IMG/VR virus record: IMGVR_UViG_3300043410_001308
Coordinates: 1 to 64,000 of that record
From: a virus
DNA length: 64,000 bases
Reading direction: 5' to 3' (one strand)
In this document: positions 1-7,508 of the stretch, piece by piece
Layout: every line of letters starts with the position of its first letter
Numbering within the stretch: the stretch's first letter is position 1
Made by a program: the position numbers and the translations under genes
Notes under the pieces: model-generated
The model's database searches: none
The model's input: only the letters and a program-made list of their open reading frames with translations
Told to the model about the DNA's origin: nothing

Positions 1-14
1 TGATATTTTTCCAT
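1..14 (-). CDS. Start of a further island gene, cut by window edge
   Basis: On the minus strand an ATG at 14-12 overlaps the TAA stop of the GNAT-like gene (TAATG junction), the same junction used by other genes of this operon. Only four codons (M-E-K-Y) are inside the window, so nothing can be said about the product. The call rests on the junction style alone. Confidence 0.35.
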
Positions 15-577
15 TATTGCCACCTAGGGTATTTGTTTATTTCTTCATAAAATTTATTAGGATATAGTTCCCATACCGTTTGATCTGTTCCACGATAGTG
101 TAATTCTTTAGAACGTTTCATAACACCCTGGTGTTCTAATGCAGGGCCAAATATATTGTGTACTCTACGCTGTGTACCTACTTTACTTTCATTAGAAGTA
201 ATGTATAAATTTGCCCAAGGTGGGCACCAGTTTATACAGGCGGGAATTAAAAATTGTGCCGTGGGGTTTTGATGTTTTGTAATAACTGAAATAGTACGTA
301 AAGCATTTCCATATGCACCATCTAACTCATCTGTAAACACACAAGTACGAACAGCAATGCGATATGCGTCCTCTCCCATCTCAGGAAAAGAATGTGCGCC
401 TACAGAGCCTACGGCCTTATTGTTGTAGTAAAGAATCCACACGCACCATTCTTTCTCTTTTGCTAAACTATCTACCAACATCTTTTGGCTAGCATTATTT
501 TCAAATCCTTTTGCAGCCGCAGTAGCATAAAATTCTGACAAGTCTAATTCAGGCGACCATGGTACTACTTTATACAT
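14..577 (-). CDS. GNAT-like acyltransferase-fold protein (tentative)
   Basis: 187 residues. The central part (about residues 40-95) reads like a GNAT N-acetyltransferase beta-sheet: a tryptophan-rich strand (WCVWILYYNN), a turn, then GSVGAHSF and a strand ending in RTCVFTDE. The classical acetyl-CoA P-loop (Q/RxxGxG/A) is not obvious, so catalysis is uncertain. It is the last complete gene of a minus-strand operon (1751 to 14) and starts 13 bases inside the 3' end of the kinase-like gene, suggesting coupled translation. A role in acylating an amine made or exposed by neighbouring enzymes is inference. Substrate unknown. Confidence 0.45.
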   Translation of the reverse strand: MYKVVPWSPELDLSEFYATAAAKGFENNASQKMLVDSLAKEKEWCVWILYYNNKAVGSVGAHSFPEMGEDAYRIAVRTCVFTDELDGAYGNALRTISVITKHQNPTAQFLIPACINWCPPWANLYITSNESKVGTQRRVHNIFGPALEHQGVMKRSKELHYRGTDQTVWELYPNKFYEEINKYPRWQ

Positions 578-1251
578 TTTGCTTTCTCAATAAAATCACT
601 AGGATAATTAGTTCTAAAACTTTCCCAACATAGTTCAGTCATAGTATCAAAACTTTGAGGAGTGTTCCAGTCAATACCTAAATTTGTTATATGCTTACGC
701 ATTTCATCCTGGCGTGTAGAATATATGTGACTTTCTACATCTGCAATACTAAAATTAGGTTCAAACTCTTTATAAGCAAAAAAATAATTAATGCTTTTTA
801 ATTTTCCATTAACTATAAAATAGCTGCTAGGATGCATACTATATTTGTAGATCCCCAGTTTCCTGTGCGCTGAAATAATATTAAGCATTTGGTCTTGCCA
901 GTCAGGCAAAACTTTATCAAAATTTTCTTGATTACAACCAGCTTGTTCCCAAAAGTCTGGGCCGTCAATTTCTAAATATAGTTTACGTTTTTCTAAATCA
1001 ATATTAATAATTTTAGGAACTAGGTCTGGATAGGAATTGCGCATCTGAGTTAGAAAATTTACTTCTCGTAACCATTTTTGTTCCATAAGAGAAGGATCAA
1101 CAATTTGATTTTGACCTTTATGATATCCTGTATCATTGTAATACCACTGGACAAAAACTTTTTTGTCCTTTGATATAAGGCTAGTGTATATAAGATTATT
1201 CCTACAAAGGCCGTGCCCAGGAACATTGTTATAATAATATTCGTAGTTCAT
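565..1251 (-). CDS. Kinase-fold (APH/choline-kinase-like) protein, probably catalytically degenerate
   Basis: 228 residues. The layout follows the aminoglycoside-phosphotransferase/protein-kinase fold: a strand with VFVQWYY (beta-3 position), a helix with WLREVNFL (alpha-C glutamate), the hinge KRKLYLEIDGPDF, then a catalytic-loop-like segment HPSSYFIVNGKLKSINYFF. In active kinases the last part reads D..N......DF/DW; here the metal-binding Asp is Asn (INYFF) and the HxD aspartate is missing, so this is likely a pseudokinase or a kinase with altered chemistry. A related protein lies at 6791-7456. The ATG overlaps the upstream stop (TAATG). Homology to kinases is a motif-level inference. Confidence 0.5.
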   Translation of the reverse strand: MNYEYYYNNVPGHGLCRNNLIYTSLISKDKKVFVQWYYNDTGYHKGQNQIVDPSLMEQKWLREVNFLTQMRNSYPDLVPKIINIDLEKRKLYLEIDGPDFWEQAGCNQENFDKVLPDWQDQMLNIISAHRKLGIYKYSMHPSSYFIVNGKLKSINYFFAYKEFEPNFSIADVESHIYSTRQDEMRKHITNLGIDWNTPQSFDTMTELCWESFRTNYPSDFIEKAKCIK

Positions 1252-1751
1252 TAATCAAAAAATTCAGTGACCTGTAATACTAATCTCGGAGTGTATCCGA
1301 TGTTGGATGATCCGTGATATGCTGCTTGGTCAACATATGCAAATACATCACCTGCTTTATAATCGGTAATTAACTCGTTATTAACGATAAACACATGTCC
1401 AGGTTCATAGTCCGTCCAGGGCATCCAATACCGTACTACATTCTTTTCAACGTCAGGATCTTGGTGCATATTCATATACTGAGACGGCAACATTTTTACC
1501 ATCCACCAATAATATTCTTTACTTGTTAACCACGGTGGCACAATATCAAAAGGAACATCTGTATGTTTGAAGTACCAAAAATGCACAGCATTCATATCAT
1601 ATCCACATTCTGCAGCTCTTTTATAAACTCGTGTATGATATTCATCTACCGGACATGATGGGGGGCGAGCTTGACCTTGATTATTTTTAAAATATTCTAG
1701 CCATTCTGGTTGTATCCAATCTTTAAAATTACCAACAAATCTCAAATTCAT
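1251..1751 (-). CDS. Fe(II)/2-oxoglutarate-dependent oxygenase
   Basis: 166 residues. The double-stranded beta-helix signature is visible: H96-Q-D98 (MNMHQDPD) as the first two iron ligands, H146 in YHGSSNIGY as the third, and R156 as the likely 2-oxoglutarate carboxylate anchor. The YHGSSN segment closely matches WHGSSN in the oxygenase at 4268-4780, so they are probably the same family. It is the first gene of the minus-strand operon 1751-14, behind a late promoter (CTAAATATC) and an AGGGGA ribosome site. Small DSBH enzymes of this size usually hydroxylate a side chain, sugar or small molecule; the substrate is unknown. Confidence 0.7.
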   Translation of the reverse strand: MNLRFVGNFKDWIQPEWLEYFKNNQGQARPPSCPVDEYHTRVYKRAAECGYDMNAVHFWYFKHTDVPFDIVPPWLTSKEYYWWMVKMLPSQYMNMHQDPDVEKNVVRYWMPWTDYEPGHVFIVNNELITDYKAGDVFAYVDQAAYHGSSNIGYTPRLVLQVTEFFD

Positions 1752-1769
1752 ATAATATCCCCTGCTTCA

Positions 1770-1778
1770 GATATTTAG
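1770..1778 (-). promoter_or_regulatory. T4-type late promoter, minus strand
   Basis: Reads CTAAATATC on the minus strand, 18-27 bases upstream of the ATG at 1751, followed by an AGGGGA ribosome site. It matches the TAAATA core found before many genes here and forms a divergent pair with the plus-strand motif at 1797-1804. Confidence 0.6.
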
Positions 1779-1796
1779 TTGGTGGTTAGTTGGTAC

Positions 1797-1804
1797 AATA
1801 AATA
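1797..1804 (+). promoter_or_regulatory. T4-type late promoter abutting a start codon
   Basis: AATAAATA followed by TTTC and the ATG at 1809. With T4 late-promoter geometry the transcript would start at or next to the ATG, so the mRNA would be leaderless. The same ATAAATATTTCATG arrangement recurs at 14328-14341. Confidence 0.6.
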
Positions 1805-1808
1805 TTTC

Positions 1809-2612
1809 ATGATCAAAGGCATTAACAATCAACCTTATTTTAATCTAGAACAATATCTAGACATGGATACGTTTGATCAACTTCAACCAGAAATTTTAAG
1901 AGGCTTTGCTGAGGCAAGAGAATATGCTAAAGAAGGAACCTGGATGGCTCCCGGATTTACCTTTGAGAATATGAGTTATCCTATTCACTGGAAGCCGGTA
2001 TATCAGGCCATTCAAGAATTTTTAGCCCTGCCGGACAATGATCCTATCAAGCTAGGAGGCATTGACCTTTATCGAGATTTTGAAAATTTTGAAATACGAA
2101 ATAAATTTACACGTTATGTTAAAATGGCTATGGGTGCTTATGATCCATACATTTATTATTTCCTGTGGGCACAAGGCGATTGGAACGACCGTACCGCTCC
2201 AAGAGCAATGACTCCCGAATCAAAATATTTTCCTAATGTAGTTAAGTGGGTTGAAAAAACTATAGAGGATGGAATTTTTGAATATATCGGTCGTGTTATA
2301 TTCTTTCATTGCGAAGCAGATGGAATTCCGTTTGAGCATCGAGACTTAGATGCTAAGAACGGTGTTAATGTTGTTAAGCCACATCGCAACGAATTTATAC
2401 ACATTCGCCCTAATACAAAGAAAGCGTTCTACATCTGGGACCCAGAGAAGAAAAACAAAGTGTACCTAAACACTCGTGCTGCTTGGTGGAATGATGTAGA
2501 CTGGCACGGCGGTGAACGTATTATGGAACAAAGCTACAGCCTACGTATTGATGGTAAGTTTACAGAAGACTTCCGTAAGAAGTTAGGTATTGATCATTTA
2601 GACACATACTAA
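1809..2612 (+). CDS. Fe(II)/2-oxoglutarate-dependent oxygenase-like protein
   Basis: 267 residues from the ATG at 1809; an upstream in-frame TTG at 1779 exists but would include the late promoter, so the ATG is preferred. The oxygenase core is in the C-terminal half: H177-R-D179 (FEHRDLD) gives the HxD pair, H233 in DWHGGE the distal His, and R246 the possible 2-oxoglutarate anchor. The N-terminal 160 residues are aromatic-rich without a recognised domain. It is a single-gene plus-strand unit between two minus-strand operons and overlaps the convergent SDR gene by 4 bases. Substrate unknown. Confidence 0.6.
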   Translation: MIKGINNQPYFNLEQYLDMDTFDQLQPEILRGFAEAREYAKEGTWMAPGFTFENMSYPIHWKPVYQAIQEFLALPDNDPIKLGGIDLYRDFENFEIRNKFTRYVKMAMGAYDPYIYYFLWAQGDWNDRTAPRAMTPESKYFPNVVKWVEKTIEDGIFEYIGRVIFFHCEADGIPFEHRDLDAKNGVNVVKPHRNEFIHIRPNTKKAFYIWDPEKKNKVYLNTRAAWWNDVDWHGGERIMEQSYSLRIDGKFTEDFRKKLGIDHLDTY

Positions 2613-3169
2613 TTGTGCGGATTCATTTTTCTAGCATAATCCATAATTTCTGGTGTTTTCTTTAAAATAAATTCAACGCTAAAAATCTTTGGTATTGCTA
2701 ACCAAGTATCGATAATCTGTAGTATTTCTGAAAAGGATGCTTTATATTTGTCATCAACAAATATAGGCCAAGAAGAATTTTCACAAAACGCTAATTTAAG
2801 ATAGAAAATATTTGCAAATAACGGATTGTCTTCTAAGGCAATTTCTTTACAACGCTCTTGAAGATTATGTTTATTTGTTCCGTAGTCTTTCCATATCTTT
2901 GCCCAATCGGCTGCAACAGATCCTATAACAATCATTGTTTTTACTTTATCATGTAAAGCATTAAGAAGATCTAATTGAGCAGTTCCATCGTAGGCACAAT
3001 TTACAAATATATCGCAACCAATAGAATCATTAATTACACGCTCTTGATCCGATACAATATTGTAACCGTTTGACCTTGACATTCCTGTAACTTCCCATCC
3101 TTTAGACAGGAAATGTTCATATATAATTTTTCCAATCCCACTAGTGTGACCAGTTACTATACATTTCAT
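2609..3169 (-). CDS. Short-chain dehydrogenase/reductase (SDR)
   Basis: 186 residues, starting at the ATG that overlaps the stop of the upstream oxygenase (ATGA junction at 3169); a longer reading would run 66 bases into that gene. The Rossmann nucleotide-binding motif is at the N-terminus, TGHTSGIGK (T6 to K14), followed by FVNCAYDG, the usual NAG strand position. The protein is short for an SDR (usually about 250), and the canonical YxxxK is not clear (a Y-G-T-N-K stretch sits at the right place). It is the last gene of the operon 7456-2609 and may oxidise or reduce the product of the upstream oxygenases; that role is inferred. Confidence 0.7.
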   Translation of the reverse strand: MKCIVTGHTSGIGKIIYEHFLSKGWEVTGMSRSNGYNIVSDQERVINDSIGCDIFVNCAYDGTAQLDLLNALHDKVKTMIVIGSVAADWAKIWKDYGTNKHNLQERCKEIALEDNPLFANIFYLKLAFCENSSWPIFVDDKYKASFSEILQIIDTWLAIPKIFSVEFILKKTPEIMDYARKMNPHN

Positions 3170-3723
3170 CTTGCAGGTCCAAAAAAATGAAACATATATT
3201 TTTCTGTCATTCCGCAGTTTAATCCACCGTGCCACATTGTTCTACTTGGCCACTGATATACTGAACCTTGTTCTTGATTGCAATATGCAGCATCTTCAGT
3301 CATAAAAACATGACCCGGTTGTGATTTCATAATAAAACAACAATATCTGACCATGTTAGGTATTTGATCAAATTCGTTTTCGTGGCTGCTGGTATCCCAA
3401 TGCCAATGTGCCATGTTGCCGGGAGTGATTCTTGCTATCCATGCCGCAATTGCATCTGCTTTAACAAAGTCACAGAATTTAGAAACAACTTCGTTGTCAA
3501 ATTGTTGTCCAGGAAAAAACATATCCCATCTATTTGTGCCACCTTCTTCTACGGTCTTAACTCCGGCATTTTTCCACTTGGTCATCAGGTCTTCCATGCC
3601 AACAATTTCTAAAGGGTCAAGAACAGAATTATTAGGACCAGTATGTGCAGGTTCTGATTTTTTTAAATCTTCAATGACGCTGTTCCAATCGATTAAATTG
3701 CCAGTGTTTCCTATATACTTCAT
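3166..3723 (-). CDS. Fe(II)/2-oxoglutarate oxygenase, tandem paralogue 3
   Basis: 185 residues. Iron-binding residues are visible as H108-W-D110 (HWHWDTSS) and H165 (WHGGLNCG). The first 12 residues (MKYIGNTGNLID) are identical to those of the neighbour at 3720-4271, and the middle and C-terminus align throughout, so the two come from a recent tandem duplication. No Arg follows the distal His at the usual spacing; K175 may bind 2-oxoglutarate. It overlaps the upstream gene by 4 bases. Likely a hydroxylase or desaturase of a small substrate or peptide side chain; the substrate is not deducible. Confidence 0.7.
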   Translation of the reverse strand: MKYIGNTGNLIDWNSVIEDLKKSEPAHTGPNNSVLDPLEIVGMEDLMTKWKNAGVKTVEEGGTNRWDMFFPGQQFDNEVVSKFCDFVKADAIAAWIARITPGNMAHWHWDTSSHENEFDQIPNMVRYCCFIMKSQPGHVFMTEDAAYCNQEQGSVYQWPSRTMWHGGLNCGMTEKYMFHFFGPAR

Positions 3724-4271
3724 CGCTTGACTCCAAAAAAGTTAAACAGATATTTTGGTGTCATTCCGCAATTGATACCACCGTGCCAACTTGTACGATC
3801 CGGCCATTGCCACACACTACCCTGTTCTTGAAAATATAAACATTCATCCTCGACCATAATAACATGTCCTACTTGAGGTTTACTTATATTACAGCTTATC
3901 CTTACCATGTTTGGCATTGCAGAATATTCTTTTTCGTTATCATTTGCATCCCAATGCCAAGGTGTTAAACAACCAGGGTTTACTCTGCTGATCCAGCAGC
4001 TTATAGGGTTAACATTAACATAGTCGGAAAACAAATCAACAATGGATTGATTAAAATTTGTATGTGGGAAAAACATATCCCATCCTGCATTACCACCATC
4101 TTTAATTAATACAAAACCAGCGTCATTCCATTTTTTAGAAACATCACTAATACCCACAATGTCGTCATCACCAGAATGTCGAGGACCCACATATCCCGGA
4201 GTTTGATCCGAAAGAGAATCTACAATAGATTGCCAATCAATGAGATTTCCAGTGTTTCCTATATATTTCAT
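3720..4271 (-). CDS. Fe(II)/2-oxoglutarate oxygenase, tandem paralogue 2
   Basis: 183 residues, same family and same N-terminal block as the gene at 3166-3723. Ligands read H106-W-D108 (PWHWDAND) and H163 (SWHGGINCG). Both flanking junctions are 4-base ATGA overlaps, so the three oxygenases are translated as one coupled block. Divergence between the copies lies mainly around residues 30-70, ahead of the barrel, which may indicate different substrates or successive oxidations of one substrate (inference). Confidence 0.7.
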   Translation of the reverse strand: MKYIGNTGNLIDWQSIVDSLSDQTPGYVGPRHSGDDDIVGISDVSKKWNDAGFVLIKDGGNAGWDMFFPHTNFNQSIVDLFSDYVNVNPISCWISRVNPGCLTPWHWDANDNEKEYSAMPNMVRISCNISKPQVGHVIMVEDECLYFQEQGSVWQWPDRTSWHGGINCGMTPKYLFNFFGVKR

Positions 4272-4780
4272 TTGTATCCTAAAAAATGATATAGATAATG
4301 GTCTTCAAACCCGCAGTTACTTGATCCATGCCAAGACATAACTTCCGGCCATTCTACTACGGTACCTTGAGGTACCATATAAAAAGATTCTTTATCAATT
4401 AATAAAATTTGTCCATGTGCAGGAGTACCAATATGACAGGTAAATCTTTTTAGGGTTCCTAATTTTAAATATTCTTCCATGCTATCATCGATGTCCTGAT
4501 GCCACGGTGCATTTTTTCCCGGGCGAACTTTACTAATCCATGATCGAACTTCTGTAAGTCCTACTTGTTTAGAAAACTCATCACTTATATTTTGATCAAA
4601 ATGTTTACCGGGATAATAATTAATCCATTCAACTTTTTGTGGAGTATATCCAGCTTCGGTCCACATGGTAATTATTTCATTAAATCTACCATCTGTATTT
4701 TGATAAAAAGTTCCACCCATTGATCGAACTTCGCCGTCCTGTGTTTTTATACCGTCTAGCACTTGATTCCAATTTATCAT
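4268..4780 (-). CDS. Fe(II)/2-oxoglutarate oxygenase, tandem paralogue 1 (divergent)
   Basis: 170 residues, the most divergent of the tandem three: it lacks the IGNTGNLID opening and starts at the equivalent of W13 of the others. The ligand motif is H94-Q-D96 (PWHQDIDD) rather than HWD, and the distal His is H151 in SWHGSSNCG, which also resembles the separate oxygenase at 1251-1751. The start ATG overlaps the stop of the B12-type radical-SAM gene (TAATG). Confidence 0.68.
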   Translation of the reverse strand: MINWNQVLDGIKTQDGEVRSMGGTFYQNTDGRFNEIITMWTEAGYTPQKVEWINYYPGKHFDQNISDEFSKQVGLTEVRSWISKVRPGKNAPWHQDIDDSMEEYLKLGTLKRFTCHIGTPAHGQILLIDKESFYMVPQGTVVEWPEVMSWHGSSNCGFEDHYLYHFLGYK

Positions 4781-6804
4781 TAGTGTTCCTTTTTATTACC
4801 TTGAATTATTTTCTTTGTTTCAAACGTTCTATTTTTAATATATGTACCATCAGCTACCCGTATAGTATCCATATTTCGAATCATATTAATATATTGATCG
4901 GTCCATTTAATTTTTGTATTTGGAATTGTTTTTAAAAGAATACTTCCTTCGATAGGTGGATCTTCTTTAGATTTTCTTTCCTCATATAAATCCCAACGAT
5001 ATTTTGTTTCCCACTCGACTTCCTCTGCTGGGTCTTCTCTAAAAGTACTATTCTCAACATAAGTTAATAAATCGTCTAAGGGTTCATCTATATGTTCTGC
5101 TAATTGTTCTCTCAGACTTTTAAATATTTCTTTTCTGGATGAAACCCAACAATATATCAAACCTTCATTAATAGAAAAATCACCTCTCACAGGACCAACA
5201 TTAAACTCTCGCCAAGGTAAATTTTCTCGAGTACCATTAATAATGCTCTCCATATAACCATTTACTGGAGTTTTAAATTTTTCACAATTCCACATTGCTG
5301 TGTGAATTATTTTATATGAATATCGAGGTAGTATACCTTTCTGATAATTTAAATAATCAACTAACGGTTTAACAAGAAGATTATTAATTAATGGAATTTT
5401 CATATCGTTCATTAAGAACATTTCTTTCCACTCTTCTTCTGTGTACGAATAACACGAAACCGGTATGTACATAGCATATTGTTTTTTAGGAAATTGTTTT
5501 TTAAAATTTACTATGTACTTTGAATCACTATATTGCTTAAGAAGATCCATAGTTTCCATATTAATACCCGCAAGTTTCATTTGAAATTTTTCAAGATATG
5601 CAGGGTCTGCTATAGGAGCATCTGGAAGAACATATAATGGTACATGGTGTGACACGGTTTTAATTTTATTAAACACCGCATCTTCAATTTCCATTTCTTC
5701 ATAAAATACAGGAATGGTGCTTCCTGGTAAACCAATAATTAATTCAATTAATGTTTCAGCATCGTACTTTTCAATAAAATATTTTGCCAACTCAACATTT
5801 TCTTCTGCAGGAATATCAAAACGTTCTACATTTTTTAATACTTGAGGATCTATACTCTGTAAACTTACTTGATAAAATTGTAATACTCCGGATTCAAATA
5901 ATGGTTCTAATACCGCTTTTTTCTTTTCGACACTAGATTTAGCCAAGCCCATGATCCCAACAAATTTAACATGTTCTTTCATTGCTGCTATCATGTGTGC
6001 TATCTCAACATCTTGTTTTAATATTCCATAATTTGCATCTGTTATGAATACTGATCCTACGCCTAAATCTTTAAAATATGAAAAGTCATTTCTAATATTT
6101 TCTAAATCTTTGACAATAACTTTTGTTGATGTTCCTCCACCCCATTCACAATACGAACAACTATAAGGACATCCTCTATTTGTTTCATACAATGTAACTA
6201 AAACTCTATCATGTGATTTAGCATATTCTGACCATGCGTAACAAATGTCTAAATTCTTTTCAATCAATCCCCACGGATAGCTAAAATCTTTTTTATTTCC
6301 TAACGGACCTTTTCCTTTTCTATGGTAACTATTCCTAACGTTATTCCAATTTAAATCACCTTCAATTACACTATCTAACATATCAGTAATAAAAAATTCA
6401 CCATATTCTACTGCTTGACAGGTTGCATCAAAATACGGATGATCCTTAAACCAAAAAATTGGATCTGTATAAGTAGTTCCTTGATTTGGGCCGCCTAGAA
6501 CAATCAACGCATTTGGATGTGCTTCTCTAACGGCAAGAGCAATTATTTTAATAATATCCCAACTCCACATATAACTGCTAAACATGTATACGTCTGCGTT
6601 GGCATTAATGGCTTCTTCAACTACATCATCTAACGTTTGACCAGTGTAATCCATCACGGGAGGAATCCATTCCCACTTATCAGAATGTTTTCCGTGGTCT
6701 TCGTAATATCTTTTAAATTCTAACCAAACAAGAGGTAAGAAAAGATAGATGTGCTGCTGAACATCCCATCTAAAGAACCATATTTTTTTCTTAGACTCTG
6801 TCAT
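4780..6804 (-). CDS. B12-type radical SAM enzyme
   Basis: 674 residues. An N-terminal Rossmann-like, cobalamin-domain-like region (about residues 55-145, containing IVLGGPNQG) precedes the radical-SAM barrel with the 4Fe-4S triad C212-x3-C216-x2-C219 (NRGCPYSCSYCEWGG). The DxHxxG cobalamin ligand motif is not present, so base-off B12 binding through His is doubtful. The layout matches B12-binding radical-SAM enzymes (COG1032 type), which methylate unactivated carbons or rearrange rings. A paralogue with the triad at identical residue numbers lies at 33508-35118. It starts 14 bases inside the kinase-like gene, second in the operon 7456-2609. Confidence 0.85.
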   Translation of the reverse strand: MTESKKKIWFFRWDVQQHIYLFLPLVWLEFKRYYEDHGKHSDKWEWIPPVMDYTGQTLDDVVEEAINANADVYMFSSYMWSWDIIKIIALAVREAHPNALIVLGGPNQGTTYTDPIFWFKDHPYFDATCQAVEYGEFFITDMLDSVIEGDLNWNNVRNSYHRKGKGPLGNKKDFSYPWGLIEKNLDICYAWSEYAKSHDRVLVTLYETNRGCPYSCSYCEWGGGTSTKVIVKDLENIRNDFSYFKDLGVGSVFITDANYGILKQDVEIAHMIAAMKEHVKFVGIMGLAKSSVEKKKAVLEPLFESGVLQFYQVSLQSIDPQVLKNVERFDIPAEENVELAKYFIEKYDAETLIELIIGLPGSTIPVFYEEMEIEDAVFNKIKTVSHHVPLYVLPDAPIADPAYLEKFQMKLAGINMETMDLLKQYSDSKYIVNFKKQFPKKQYAMYIPVSCYSYTEEEWKEMFLMNDMKIPLINNLLVKPLVDYLNYQKGILPRYSYKIIHTAMWNCEKFKTPVNGYMESIINGTRENLPWREFNVGPVRGDFSINEGLIYCWVSSRKEIFKSLREQLAEHIDEPLDDLLTYVENSTFREDPAEEVEWETKYRWDLYEERKSKEDPPIEGSILLKTIPNTKIKWTDQYINMIRNMDTIRVADGTYIKNRTFETKKIIQGNKKEH

Positions 6805-7456
6805 AAATTTTATTATAAATTTTTTCTAAATTTTCCGGCCATTTGCTATAAGTTAATAATCCAGATTTAAAAATAGTTTCGATATTTAACATACCGTTTT
6901 CTTGTGCCTTTGTAAATCTATCAGTATCTAACCCAATCAATCCTAATAATTGGTTATAATCGAGATACGGATAATCTCTTTCAATTGTAGCATAAAAATC
7001 TATTGTTCTCATATTTCCATTATCATCGTAATAATGACTATGCGGATATATTGTTGCTTTTAAATAACCTAAGCTGAACTGATCAAGAATTATATTTTCT
7101 AAATTTGAATACCAATTAATATTAAGATCGTGGTCTCTATAAACAGAATCATTGCAGGTTTTACCATACCATTTAATAAAAATTTTCTTATCTATTATAT
7201 CAATAACTTCTGGTGCGTATGGACGATCTTTAAATATTTCTAAATATTTTATTTCTCGATTAAAGGCAAATTCAACATGGTCAGCTGTATAAGAAAGACG
7301 TTGTTGATTGAGTTGATAATCACACGGAAAACAAAAATTCATACAGAAAACATCACCTTGAGGACTTACTCTCGGTTCATAACACATTTGGGTAGTTGTA
7401 GGACGAAGTTCTGTTTCGTGTGTCTTGTAATAAAGATTCCAATCTTCAATGTTCAT
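6791..7456 (-). CDS. Kinase-fold (APH-like) protein
   Basis: 221 residues, related in layout to the kinase-like protein at 565-1251. A strand IDKKIFIKWYGK sits where the hinge is expected, and YPHSHYYDDNGNMRTIDFY resembles the catalytic loop plus DFG strand, here with the IDF aspartate retained. An HxD aspartate is not evident. The N-terminal 60 residues include four Cys (MCYEP, FCMNFCFPCDY) that might bind metal. It leads the operon that continues into the B12-type radical-SAM enzyme, three oxygenases and the SDR, behind the only exact TATAAATA late promoter of the island. Confidence 0.5.
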   Translation of the reverse strand: MNIEDWNLYYKTHETELRPTTTQMCYEPRVSPQGDVFCMNFCFPCDYQLNQQRLSYTADHVEFAFNREIKYLEIFKDRPYAPEVIDIIDKKIFIKWYGKTCNDSVYRDHDLNINWYSNLENIILDQFSLGYLKATIYPHSHYYDDNGNMRTIDFYATIERDYPYLDYNQLLGLIGLDTDRFTKAQENGMLNIETIFKSGLLTYSKWPENLEKIYNKIYDRV

Positions 7457-7474
7457 CTTTGTTCTCGCATAGGA

Positions 7475-7482
7475 TATTTATA
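7475..7482 (-). promoter_or_regulatory. T4-type late promoter, exact consensus
   Basis: On the minus strand this reads TATAAATA, the T4 late consensus octamer, 18 bases before the ATG at 7456. It should drive the six-gene operon 7456-2609 in the late phase. Confidence 0.75.
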
Positions 7483-7508
7483 GGCTAATTAATAGCATAG
7501 AACAAGTC

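Noticed and set aside
3364-3730. Plus-strand open frames of 82 and 105 codons
   Set aside because: Antisense to the oxygenase at 3166-3723, which has intact iron-binding motifs; no ribosome site.
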